Shown here in pieces: positions 56,792 to 64,000 of a stretch of DNA of 64,000 nt. Made by a program: the position numbers and the translations under genes. Under the pieces are notes generated by a model. It was not told the origin of the DNA. It ran no database searches and worked only from the letters and a program-made list of their open reading frames with translations. Numbering within the stretch: position 1 is the first letter of the stretch; each line of letters opens with the position of its first letter. Origin of the DNA: Fibrobacterota bacterium (GTDB lineage: Bacteria > Fibrobacterota > Fibrobacteria > UBA11236); assembly GCA_947466585.1 (NCBI GenBank), contig CANIEU010000010.1:1-64000 (forward strand). Direction: 5' to 3'.

Positions 56792-58198
56792 TCAGAAGCT
56801 GACTTGCTTCGACCACTGGTGTTGACCGGTGGTCACGCGGATCACGTAGGAACCCGATTTCATTGTGGGAATCTTCATACGGCCCGGCCCATTTCCGGAG
56901 ACCGCATATACATTACGGCCGTTCACGTCCAAAACTGTGACCTGGTAATTGCCGGGCTCGTTGACGGCAACCACGTAGGCTCCCGGGGTGCCGAGGATTC
57001 CGATCCGGTCATCCGTGTTATGGTGGTTGACCAAAGCCGTGTTCGTCGAAGTTTTGCATGGCTCGGGATCGTCGATGCCCGTCGTGATCATGGTGACGGA
57101 TGCCGAAGGATTGTATTCGACGTAGCTCGAATCCATGCAACCCACGAAGTCACGCGCCAGGTAACGGATAAAGCGCCAGTTGATTTTCTGGTTGATGGTG
57201 TCGTTGACCACAACGCCCTTCACCCGGCGGGTACCCGTGTAAGCAGTCTGGCCGTGTCCGGCGTCATTGTAAATCGTCAAGCCGTTGCCCACGTGGCGGC
57301 TCCAAGCCTGAACGCGATCCTGCATTTTGTAGCTGGAGGCAGTATAGGAAGCCTTTTCATCCATTGACAGAAGGGCGATCACAGGACCATAGGCGACACC
57401 GTCCAGGGTTTGCGCACCCTGCTGGCGCACATAGCCGCGATAGTTGTACCACTCGTCGCCAAGGCTGTCCCAAACTTGGGGCTCAGGACCGCCGATAACG
57501 CCGTTGTTGGAAGGCAGGGAGTCAAAGATGGCCTTGAATTCGGGAACACGCTTGCCATGGTCCCAACCTGCCGCCACATTGCCTGCGGTCGTGGCGTTCG
57601 GCGGAATTTCACCCGCACGCACGGAGTCCACGTAAATGCGGGCGTAGTTCGGATCGGGGTTGTGGTTGAGGTATTGACGCACGAGCACGCGCGCAAGCCA
57701 CTTGCAGTTGGCATCGGTCAGGTTTTCCGCTCCGCTAGTGGGGCACGGAACATACGCTGCCGCAGCGTGGATCTGGAGCAGACCGCGACCCTTGTCCTGA
57801 ACGAACTTCTTCATAGCGGCCAAAGAGGTCGCATTTTGCAGCACGTCGCCGTCGCCGTTGTTAAACACCGCAACGTTCACGGGATTGGTCGTATCGCCCG
57901 CCATGCCCAACGAGGTTTCAGTGATATAGCTGGCAGTGGAGCCGACGTCCAACTGAAAGCCGTAAATGTTCGCGAGACGCGTCAACTCGGCTTGCAGGTA
58001 GCTCTGGGTGTGACCGCCCAGTTTGTAGGAGTAATAGAGTACGCGATGCACGCGGCTATTCGGGCTCTTCTGATAAGCTTTGGTGGTGTCTCGCGCGACC
58101 ACGGCAACCTGTGCCTGCGCGGTGCCTGCCAAGGCCAGACCCACAAGCAACGCTCCCCCCAAAAGTTTGGGGAAACGGTACGATTTCGATGTTTTCAT
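56792..58198 (-). CDS. Large secreted ThuA-like protein with C-terminal sorting-like domain
   Basis: 468 residues. The signal peptide ends at TAQAQ (about residue 30). Residues 45-370 have a ThuA-like pattern: VHRVLYYSYKLGGHTQSYLQAEL, VNVAVFNNGDGDVL, KFVQDKGRGLLQIHAAAAY, DEWYNYRGYVRQ and RHVGNGLTIYNDAGHGQTAY. The last 70 residues (GNYQVTVLDVNGRNVYAVSG ... MKSGSYVIRVTTGQHQWSKQVSF) are a clear sorting-type domain. It probably acts on carbohydrate outside the cell; the reaction is unknown. It lies after two tandem outer-membrane barrel genes and ends in a strong terminator. Confidence 0.75.
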   Translation of the reverse strand: MKTSKSYRFPKLLGGALLVGLALAGTAQAQVAVVARDTTKAYQKSPNSRVHRVLYYSYKLGGHTQSYLQAELTRLANIYGFQLDVGSTASYITETSLGMAGDTTNPVNVAVFNNGDGDVLQNATSLAAMKKFVQDKGRGLLQIHAAAAYVPCPTSGAENLTDANCKWLARVLVRQYLNHNPDPNYARIYVDSVRAGEIPPNATTAGNVAAGWDHGKRVPEFKAIFDSLPSNNGVIGGPEPQVWDSLGDEWYNYRGYVRQQGAQTLDGVAYGPVIALLSMDEKASYTASSYKMQDRVQAWSRHVGNGLTIYNDAGHGQTAYTGTRRVKGVVVNDTINQKINWRFIRYLARDFVGCMDSSYVEYNPSASVTMITTGIDDPEPCKTSTNTALVNHHNTDDRIGILGTPGAYVVAVNEPGNYQVTVLDVNGRNVYAVSGNGPGRMKIPTMKSGSYVIRVTTGQHQWSKQVSF

Positions 58199-58314
58199 GT
58201 TCTCTTCCCTTTAAAACCAACTGTGTCGAGTCTCTTTAAATTACCCTCAAGGAGCCAAAATCGCCCAAGGTACTTGTAGTCAGGCGGTAAAAGATTGTGC
58301 AAGCTCCAATTTTA

Positions 58315-59721
58315 TCAATAAAGGCCAAACTCCAACCTGAACACATAATACCAGTCGCTCGATTTTTGGGTAGGCGGTTCGATGGAGGGCTTGACCTCGG
58401 GGCCGGTGGGATGGCGTTGATGATCGCTTGCCGCTTGGGCGTAGACCCGGATTCCTGGAATAATGCTCCGGCTGGCATAAATCGACCAATGCCAATCGTC
58501 CTTGGTGCTATTGTCGGCGTAGGCGTACGGATTGTCCTGTGTCCCATCGTCATCCAGGGGGATGGGCAGGGAGTAGTAGAAGGGCGCCCCCACCGAATTG
58601 CGGAATTTGGACTTGTGGTATTCGCCTTCTAAGGAAAGCTTGTCAAACACGCCGAAAGTGGGCACGCTGACACCGAGCATGATCGGCATGCGGTCGGTCT
58701 TGTCCTCATAATAGAACGGCTGGTCTTCAACGCCCAAAAGCGCGATTTCGGAATACACTTTGAGCTCGTTCTTCGCGGCAGCCTGCAAACCGATCAAGGA
58801 ACCGACGTCGAGCGACGTGCCGTCCAACCCGATCAGGGAGCCGACATCCACCGAGGCACGCGCCATGGTCTTGAAGCCACGGAAGGTGTAGAACCCGATC
58901 GGGTAGTTGTACTTCCCGTTCGCGGTATCCGCCGGAGTGGGTTCTCCATGAAGTGGCTTTCCCGTGTTCTTATTGTACCCGTTCGTAATCGTGTCCTGAT
59001 GGGTCTTGTTCGGAGAAAGGCGATCGGGATTCAGCGAGAGAGCATGCGCCCACACGACGCCGGCTCCCAGTTCCAAAAAGCCCGTCGGCTTTGCCGTGAT
59101 CACATAGCCCGGTGAAAAATCGCTGGTGGGTTCGTAATCGCGTTCCATGAACAAGGTGAAGTCATGCGTCACCCGCCCGCCGAAAGTAGGCAAGGTAAAA
59201 CGGGCACCCTGAGCCAGATAGTTCGCAGAATTAAGATAGGACCACCCTCCCGTAATCAAGTAGCCGGGATAGGTGCCGCTCCGGAAGAGATACTCTCCCA
59301 GGTTGGTCGCGTCCGGGTTGTACTTCACGGGAAAGAGACCGAACTGCAATTTACCGATCGGGTCATTCCGGTTACCGAAGGTGTAGATACCTTGGGCCTG
59401 GCCCACACCGGGTCCGAAGCGGACAAGTCGTTCGGGCGACGCTTCACCGGGATGAGTCGGGTACCAGAACAGGCCCCCGATGGTCATGTAAAAATCCAGC
59501 TTCTCGTTCACCGTTGCAGAAGTGGTGAGGTACACGCCGGTACGGGTCAAGGTTTGACGCGACCAGTCCGAGCCTTCCTCTTCTCCGCTCCGAATCTCTC
59601 CGAAATCGATATTGGCGCCGACTTCCCGGGGATGGAACACCACGTCGGCCCGGGCGTAAGCGCCCAAGGCCAGCGAGACGATCAATGCCGCCGCTCCGGT
59701 TTTAAATGATTTGTTCGTCAT
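58315..59721 (-). CDS. Outer-membrane porin-like barrel protein, downstream paralogue
   Basis: 468 residues. The signal peptide ends at AYARAD (about residue 25). The rest alternates as barrel strands: LTRTGVYLTTSATVNEKLDFYMTIGGLFW, LGEYLFRSGTYPGYLITGGW, AQGARFTLPTFGGRVTHDFTLFMERDY, WYYVFRLEFGLY at the end. It is clearly homologous to the protein encoded at 59733-61127 (shared blocks GPGVGQAQG, GEYL-RSGTYPG and MERDLEPT-DF). A 13-residue in-frame duplication (DVGSLIGLDGTSL) is unique to this copy. A channel role is inferred; the substrate is unknown. Confidence 0.75.
   Translation of the reverse strand: MTNKSFKTGAAALIVSLALGAYARADVVFHPREVGANIDFGEIRSGEEEGSDWSRQTLTRTGVYLTTSATVNEKLDFYMTIGGLFWYPTHPGEASPERLVRFGPGVGQAQGIYTFGNRNDPIGKLQFGLFPVKYNPDATNLGEYLFRSGTYPGYLITGGWSYLNSANYLAQGARFTLPTFGGRVTHDFTLFMERDYEPTSDFSPGYVITAKPTGFLELGAGVVWAHALSLNPDRLSPNKTHQDTITNGYNKNTGKPLHGEPTPADTANGKYNYPIGFYTFRGFKTMARASVDVGSLIGLDGTSLDVGSLIGLQAAAKNELKVYSEIALLGVEDQPFYYEDKTDRMPIMLGVSVPTFGVFDKLSLEGEYHKSKFRNSVGAPFYYSLPIPLDDDGTQDNPYAYADNSTKDDWHWSIYASRSIIPGIRVYAQAASDHQRHPTGPEVKPSIEPPTQKSSDWYYVFRLEFGLY
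58791..58868 (-). repeat. 39-nt in-frame tandem duplication in the barrel gene
   Basis: Two copies 39 nt apart encode DVGSLIGL twice; the upstream paralogue has only one copy. Confidence 0.7.
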
Positions 59722-59732
59722 TCCGGCCGCCC

Positions 59733-61127
59733 TCAGATTCCAAACTCAAGACGCAGGACGTAGTACCAGTCACTCGGCCGCGTAGTGGCGGGAAGTGCAG
59801 AAGGAGTCGCGGTGAAGTTGAAGTGGCGCAGGTGATCGTTCGCTGCTTGGGCGTAAATCGAAACGCCCTTGGTCACTTCCTTACGCGCGTACACGGTCCA
59901 CTTCCAGTCGTCCTTTTTCCACAGGTCCGCAACGGAGTCCTTCTGGTCGGCCGTATAACTCGTATAGTAGGCGGAGTTCAGGTCATAAACACTGATATCT
60001 TCTCCGTTGTTGATGGGAAGAGGCAACTGGTTTTGCACCAGCGTTCCATTCGTGTTTGAAAAACGCGACTTGTGGTATTCCATTTCGAACGCGAGTTTGT
60101 TTAGCAAGCCGAAGGTGGGAATGTCGAGACCGAACATGACGGGCATTCGCTCGGCCTTCTTCTCGTAGTAGTAGGGTTGATCTTCGACGCCGAGCAGGGC
60201 GATTTCTGAATACGCTTTGAACTCGCCCGGTTTGGCCCAGTCCACACCCAGCGCCGATCCGATATCCACCGACGCGCGCGCCATGGTTTTGAACCCTTTA
60301 AACGTGTAATAGCCGCATGGGCAAGTATCCGTGGCGGCTCCACCGGCGTTATTGGAAGGACGTTGGGTTGCCTTGCTGTATTCGTTCGCCAGTTTTTTGG
60401 GGGCGAGGCGGGAAGGCGAAAGCGAAAGCGCGTGCGACCAAACCACGCCCGCACCCAGCTCCACGAAGGGCAGGGGTTTCGCCGTCACGGCGTAACCGGG
60501 AGTGAAGTCGTTGGTCGGTTCCAAATCGCGTTCCATGTACATCGTGAAGTCATTGGTGACCATTCCGTTTAACATCGGAACGGTCACGCGTGCGCCCTGA
60601 GCCATGTAACTAGCCGCGTTGATATACGACCAACCACCCGAAGTCAGTACCCCGGGATAGGTGCCGCTGCGATACAGATATTCACCGAGATTGACGGCAT
60701 CGGAATATTTGTGTCCAAAGAGACCGAACTGCAGCGTGGCGGCCGGCTTCGCAGGATCTTCGCCAAAGGCATAGACGCCTTGGGCCTGTCCCACACCGGG
60801 GCCGAAGTAAATACGGTGGGTTTGAAACGAGCTGCCTTCTGGAAGCGCGTACCAGAAAAGGCCGCCAACCGTCAAATAGATGCTCAGACGATCGTTGTAA
60901 GTTCCCGATTCGGTTAGATAAACACCTGTGCGGGCGATTTGCTGGTCGTCGCCTTTGAACTTCGAAGTCACGTCCGACCCGTCGTAAAGGGTTCCCTTAA
61001 CGATTTGGCCAACGTCGAAAGCCGCGCCGACCTGGGTGGGGTTGCGGACCAGTTCGGCACTCGCGACTCCGGTGAAAATGGTGGCAAAAACGGCAGCCTG
61101 AAAGAATCTGACGGTGTTTTTCTTCAT
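59733..61127 (-). CDS. Outer-membrane porin-like barrel protein, upstream paralogue
   Basis: 464 residues. The signal peptide ends at GVASAE (about residue 25). The strand pattern is the same as in its neighbour: QIARTGVYLTESGTYNDRLSIYLTVGGLFWYAL, FGLFGHKYSDAVNLGEYLYRSG, MYMERDLEPTNDFTPGYAV, closing DWYYVLRLEFGI. The two genes are 11 nt apart, so they are one transcript that arose by tandem duplication. It is the first gene of the unit and is divergent from guaB. No cysteine-rich or plug domain is present, so it is not a TonB-dependent receptor. Confidence 0.77.
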   Translation of the reverse strand: MKKNTVRFFQAAVFATIFTGVASAELVRNPTQVGAAFDVGQIVKGTLYDGSDVTSKFKGDDQQIARTGVYLTESGTYNDRLSIYLTVGGLFWYALPEGSSFQTHRIYFGPGVGQAQGVYAFGEDPAKPAATLQFGLFGHKYSDAVNLGEYLYRSGTYPGVLTSGGWSYINAASYMAQGARVTVPMLNGMVTNDFTMYMERDLEPTNDFTPGYAVTAKPLPFVELGAGVVWSHALSLSPSRLAPKKLANEYSKATQRPSNNAGGAATDTCPCGYYTFKGFKTMARASVDIGSALGVDWAKPGEFKAYSEIALLGVEDQPYYYEKKAERMPVMFGLDIPTFGLLNKLAFEMEYHKSRFSNTNGTLVQNQLPLPINNGEDISVYDLNSAYYTSYTADQKDSVADLWKKDDWKWTVYARKEVTKGVSIYAQAANDHLRHFNFTATPSALPATTRPSDWYYVLRLEFGI

Positions 61128-61269
61128 TCTTTACACCCTTTTCATAATGCAAGGTTAGAAGGCTAGTGCAGCCTTCAGTTGTTTTAAGATAAAGGCCAAG
61201 GCGGTTAAATCTCTGTAAAGATATTGCTTTTTGTAAAAATATTGGCAATGCAATCCTAGTTCAGGGGCA

Positions 61270-61298
61270 TTTACGGATTGATTCGACCGAGCTAAATT
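61270..61298 (+). promoter_or_regulatory. Candidate leaderless promoter of guaB
   Basis: TTTACG (61270-61275), 17 nt, then TAAATT (61293-61298), which ends 5 nt before ATG 61304. Confidence 0.45.
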
Positions 61299-61303
61299 TG
61301 GTC

Positions 61304-62836
61304 ATGGCCAGAATCTTACCAGACGTCTCCCGCACCTTTGCCGAATATCTCCTCCTTCCCGGCTTGACCCGGCAGGAGCACGTGCCCCGCAACGTCTCGC
61401 TGGCCGCCCCCATGGCCGCCTTCAAGCGCGGCGATGGGACTCCCGCCGGTCGTTTCCATCTTAACGTGCCCGTGGTATCCGCGAGCATGCAGGCGGTTTC
61501 AGGCGTCGACATGGCCACGGCCCTCGCGCGCCAAGGTGGCTTGGCCTTCGTGTTTTGCTCCCAGTCCATCGAAGACCAAGCCGCGATGATCGCCCGGGTC
61601 AAGGCCCACAAGGCCGGGTTCGTCCGCAGCGACACCACCATCCACCCCTCCTCCACCCTCCGCCAGCTGCTCGCCGTGCAAAAGCGGACCGGGCACTCCA
61701 CGGCTGCGGTCACCGAGGACGGCACCAACGCCGGCAAGTTCCTCGGTATTATTACCGACAAGGACTTCTGGGAATACGAAGACAACCTCGACACTCCCGT
61801 CTCCGATCACATGACCCCGCTCGAAAAGGTCATCCACGGCCGGGTGGGCATCAGCCTCGCCGAAGCCAACCGCCTGTTGCACCGCCACAAGAAGGAATGC
61901 CTTCCTGTACTCGAACTCGACGGACGCCTCAACTCTTTGGTCTTCAAGAAAGACTATGTCGACCACATGAACAATCCTCACGAATTGCTCGACGCCGACA
62001 AGCGCCTGGCCGTGGGTGCAGGCATCAACACCCACGACTACAAAGAGCGCGTTCCCGCTCTGGTGGCCGCAGGCGTTGACGCCTTGGCGTTCGATTCTTC
62101 CGATGGCTACTCCGAATTCCAACACGACGCCGCGCTGTGGATCCGCGAAAAATATGGTGACAAGGTCGTCGTGGGTGGCGGCAACGTCGTATCGGCCGAA
62201 GGATTTCGCTATCTCGCCGAAGACGCCAAGCTCGACTTCGTCAAGGTCGGCATCGGCGGCGGTTCGATTTGCATCACCCGTGAACAAAAAGGCATCGGCC
62301 GTGGCCAGGCTTCCGCACTGATGGATGTGGTCAAAGCCCGCGACGAACTGTACGAACGCACCGGCCGTTACGTGCCGATCTGCTCCGACGGAGGTCTCGC
62401 CAACGACACGCAGGTCATCATTGCGCTGGCGATGGGCGCGGACTTCGTGATGATGGGCCGTTACTTCGCGATGACGGCCGAAAGCCCCACCCCGAAGGTG
62501 TCCATCGGCAACCGTATCTACAAGCCATATTGGGGTGAAGGCTCCAACCGCGCCCGCAACTGGCAGCGCTATTCCGAAGACGGGGGCGAAGCCGGAAACG
62601 GAAAGTTGAAGTTCGAGGAAGGCGTGGATGGTTACGTACCCGTGGTCGGTACGGTGCCCGAAGTGCTCGGTGTGACCTTGGCCAAACTCCGCGCCACCAT
62701 GTGCAACCTGGGCTCGCTGAACCTCAGCGAGTTCTCCGACAACGCCACGCTGACCATGGTGTCGGAACAAAGCATCGTCGAGGGAGGCACGTCGAACATC
62801 ATCCGTCCCGAAACGACCTTCGGAGATCGCGAATAA
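61304..62836 (+). CDS. guaB: Inosine-5'-monophosphate dehydrogenase
   Basis: 510 residues. It oxidises IMP to XMP with NAD, the committed step to GMP. The catalytic Cys323 lies in [53 protein letters not shown] begins the barrel, a CBS pair occupies about residues 110-230 ([30 protein letters not shown]), and [28 protein letters not shown] binds the phosphate. It is slightly longer than most IMPDHs and has [10 protein letters not shown] where many have AGTEESPGE. ATG 61304 is preferred over TTG 61298. Confidence 0.95.
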   Translation: MARILPDVSRTFAEYLLLPGLTRQEHVPRNVSLAAPMAAFKRGDGTPAGRFHLNVPVVSASMQAVSGVDMATALARQGGLAFVFCSQSIEDQAAMIARVKAHKAGFVRSDTTIHPSSTLRQLLAVQKRTGHSTAAVTEDGTNAGKFLGIITDKDFWEYEDNLDTPVSDHMTPLEKVIHGRVGISLAEANRLLHRHKKECLPVLELDGRLNSLVFKKDYVDHMNNPHELLDADKRLAVGAGINTHDYKERVPALVAAGVDALAFDSSDGYSEFQHDAALWIREKYGDKVVVGGGNVVSAEGFRYLAEDAKLDFVKVGIGGGSICITREQKGIGRGQASALMDVVKARDELYERTGRYVPICSDGGLANDTQVIIALAMGADFVMMGRYFAMTAESPTPKVSIGNRIYKPYWGEGSNRARNWQRYSEDGGEAGNGKLKFEEGVDGYVPVVGTVPEVLGVTLAKLRATMCNLGSLNLSEFSDNATLTMVSEQSIVEGGTSNIIRPETTFGDRE

Positions 62837-62858
62837 TCCGGTCTGAACGGTACGCAAG

Positions 62859-62894
62859 AAAATGCCCTGTGTCCGCAAGGACACCGGGCATTTT
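62859..62894. terminator. Terminator after guaB
   Basis: AAAATGCCC (62859-62867) pairs with GGGCATTTT (62886-62894), with an inner TGTCC/GGACA stem. Confidence 0.9.
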
Positions 62895-62935
62895 CGTTTT
62901 AGGGAATTAAACGGCCGAAGCCGTTCCCGTCCGGC

Positions 62936-63328
62936 TCACTTCTTGGGTGGCGGCGGCGGCAGCTGCGGGTGGGCGGAGTCCGAAACCGCCGGCTTCACCG
63001 GCGTGGCCGGCTTAACGGGCTTCACAGGTTTCGCCGGTTTCGCCGGGCGCAACGAGTCCGGAAGCACAGGCTTCACGGGCTTGGCGGGACGCAACGAGTC
63101 CGGCAAAACCGGCTTCGGAGGACGCAGCGAATCGGGGAGAATCGGTTTCGCAGGACGCGCCGGGCGCAACGAGTCCAAGACCAGCGTGGAATCGGGAGCC
63201 CGACGTTCGCTGAGCGTCGCGCCGAACTTGGACGACGTCACTCCGGCGTCCGTGGGACTCATGCAAGCCGTGAGCCCCGCGAGCGCAACCGCCGCGAGGG
63301 AGGATAGAACGATTTTGTTTGAACGCAT
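62936..63328 (-). CDS. Proline-rich repeat lipoprotein
   Basis: 130 residues. The lipobox LTAC gives a lipidated Cys22. After about 35 residues of ordinary sequence comes a low-complexity region built from PDSLRPAKPV-like units (about five copies), then KPVKPVKPATPVKP and a PPPPPKK tail. Such Pro/Lys-rich lipoproteins usually span or contact the cell wall; here this is only inferred. AGGAGAAG lies 4 nt before the ATG at 63328, which selects it over the longer frame from 63352. Confidence 0.75.
   Translation of the reverse strand: MRSNKIVLSSLAAVALAGLTACMSPTDAGVTSSKFGATLSERRAPDSTLVLDSLRPARPAKPILPDSLRPPKPVLPDSLRPAKPVKPVLPDSLRPAKPAKPVKPVKPATPVKPAVSDSAHPQLPPPPPKK
63001..63174. repeat. Imperfect tandem repeat coding DSLRPxKPV units
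   Basis: Units of 18 to 36 nt containing CAACGAGTCCGG on the plus strand recur through the lipoprotein gene. Confidence 0.7.
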
Positions 63329-63426
63329 TCGACTTCTCCTTGTTGATGTCATCGGAACATTGCCGAGAACTCGTGAAGAATATATGCGGGACTGAAATCC
63401 CGGGTGAAAGGTTTTTAAAGATTGTT

Positions 63427-63443
63427 GGGGATGGTTTGTCCTC
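63427..63443. repeat. 17-nt motif, copy 1
   Basis: GGGGATGGTTTGTCCTC; it differs from the copy at 63677-63693 by one base. Confidence 0.6.
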
Positions 63444-63546
63444 TAGACGTGCAATCTGTACAATTTTGGCGATTTTAACGAAATTTTCAGTCTCTGAGGA
63501 TGGTTATAGCAGATACTGCTTCCCCGAATTTTCGAAAAAAAGCAAC

Positions 63547-63578
63547 TAAAAAAGCCCGGCATCCTGCAGGATGCCGGG
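63547..63578 (-). terminator. Orphan minus-strand terminator
   Basis: A perfect 24-nt palindrome within 63553-63578, followed on the minus strand by TTTTTT; no gene lies upstream of it on that strand within the window. Confidence 0.85.
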
Positions 63579-63676
63579 CCTCGCGGGGAACGGGGCACCC
63601 CTGCCTCTCTCACCCGGATCATGATGGGAAGGTAAGCGGGGTTTTGCAACCGGACTTGGGCCCTAGGAAGATATTC

Positions 63677-63693
63677 GGGGATGTTTTGTCCTC
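63677..63693. repeat. 17-nt motif, copy 2
   Basis: GGGGATGTTTTGTCCTC, 55 nt before the TIGR02147 start; a possible operator. Confidence 0.6.
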
Positions 63694-63735
63694 GAATTAA
63701 GGCTCAAGCGTAGAGCGCGCCGCTCTCTGCGTATG

Positions 63736-63741
63736 TATGAT
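63736..63741 (+). promoter_or_regulatory. TANNNT box of the TIGR02147 gene
   Basis: TATGAT, 6 nt before ATG 63748. Confidence 0.4.
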
Positions 63742-63747
63742 GTGAGC

Positions 63748-64000
63748 ATGGCCATCGACGCCGCCACACGCCCCAATTTGCTGCAATACCTGGATTACCG
63801 GGCGTTCCTGCTCGACTATTGCCAGTGGCGACGAGATTCCGACCCGTCTTTTTCGCAGCGGACCTTCGCCAAAGAAGCCGGATTGCCGGCCTCCAGCTCG
63901 AGTCTTTTGCCTGCGGTGATCAAAGCCCGGCGCAGCCTGAGCCAAAACCTGCGTGTCAAGTTCTCCAATGCCCTCAGCCTCCCCGAGCGCGAAGCCCAGT
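63748..64000 (+). CDS. TIGR02147 family protein, N-terminal part (3' end outside window)
   Basis: 84 codons visible and open to the window end. The start MAIDAATRPNLLQYLDYRAFLLDYCQWRR, then SFSQRTFAKEAGLP, RRSLSQNLRVKFSNALSLPEREAQ, matches the TIGR02147 N-terminal domain ('Y-DYR-fL', 'fS-R-fa--aGl', 'al-L---Ea'). These helix-turn-helix-containing proteins occur in many copies in Fibrobacter and are presumed regulators. An in-frame ATG at 63733 is possible, but the TATGAT box fits 63748. Confidence 0.8.
   Translation, partial: MAIDAATRPNLLQYLDYRAFLLDYCQWRRDSDPSFSQRTFAKEAGLPASSSSLLPAVIKARRSLSQNLRVKFSNALSLPEREAQ

Larger units (their letters stand above)
63329..63747. other. 419-nt gap before the TIGR02147 gene
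   Basis: No convincing gene. It contains two copies of a 17-nt motif exactly 250 nt apart, an AT-rich stretch near 63440-63550 and a minus-strand terminator at 63547-63578. The 76-codon frame from 63319 overlaps the lipoprotein start and has no coding signals. Confidence 0.5.

Noticed and set aside
61499-62884. 461-codon minus-strand frame opposite guaB
   Set aside because: guaB is unmistakable on the plus strand; the antisense frame exists only because of codon bias.
63319-63549. 76-codon frame before the TIGR02147 gene
   Set aside because: It overlaps the start and Shine-Dalgarno region of the lipoprotein on the other strand and has no signal or homology that I recognise.
63580-63740. Small SRP RNA (4.5S) or another known RNA upstream of the orphan terminator
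   Set aside because: The conserved SRP loop sequences are absent on both strands; only an unassigned candidate RNA is left as a finding.

Overview
The window reads as chromosomal DNA of a GC-rich (by eye about 60% G+C) Gram-negative bacterium, most likely of the phylum Fibrobacterota. The best marker is the partial gene at the right edge, whose Y-x-DYR-x-FL / FS-x-R-x-FA start matches the TIGR02147 family, which is characteristic of Fibrobacter and also found in Bdellovibrio. Secreted proteins ending in C-terminal sorting-like domains of the type IX (Por) kind, several outer-membrane barrels and TonB-dependent receptors agree with a member of the Fibrobacterota/Chlorobi/Bacteroidota group. 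I see no phage, insertion sequence, CRISPR array, rRNA or tRNA; this is a mostly metabolic and envelope region.

Layout. 1-7 kb: the end of a TonB-dependent receptor, a secreted protein made of two almost identical 410-residue halves, a small exported protein and a 699-residue barrel. 7-10 kb: M18 aminopeptidase, QueD and a secreted ThuA-like protein. 10-14.5 kb: a complete MalEFGK-type ABC importer. 14.6-15.8 kb: an overlapping amidotransferase/DCC pair on the minus strand. 15.9-25.6 kb: an eight-gene same-strand run of receptor, DUF4249-like lipoprotein, DUF3450, TtpC, ExbB, ExbD, TonB and TPR protein, which has the gene order of the Vibrio TonB2 system with its own receptor in front. 25.7-38.6 kb: barrel protein, CDF metal exporter, hydrolase, DegP-like protease, DUF502, RpiA, HtpG, EamA exporter, Cys/Met-type PLP enzyme and small membrane proteins. 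38.6-42.7 kb: aroA, a DacB-DUF1460 fusion and a Fur-family regulator. 42.9-52.1 kb: S4, rhodanese, a short DsbD, an FdhD/YdeP-like molybdoenzyme pair and a B12-dependent ribonucleotide reductase. 52.4-64 kb: diheme cytochrome c, acetolactate synthase, two tandem paralogous barrels with another secreted ThuA protein, guaB, a proline-rich lipoprotein and the TIGR02147 gene.

Two genome-scale patterns stand out. First, at least a dozen gaps carry short arrays of degenerate 7-, 8-, 9-, 10- or 12-nt words. The word differs between loci, and at four loci a second array lies in the same gap as its reverse complement, so the transcript could fold into a long hairpin. One heptamer array has become part of the signal peptide of the DacB fusion. 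Second, about fourteen genes have no Shine-Dalgarno sequence; instead a TANNNT (-10-like) box lies 5-8 nt before the start codon, the classical signature of leaderless mRNAs, while other genes use clear Shine-Dalgarno sites. Start codons were chosen with both patterns in mind.
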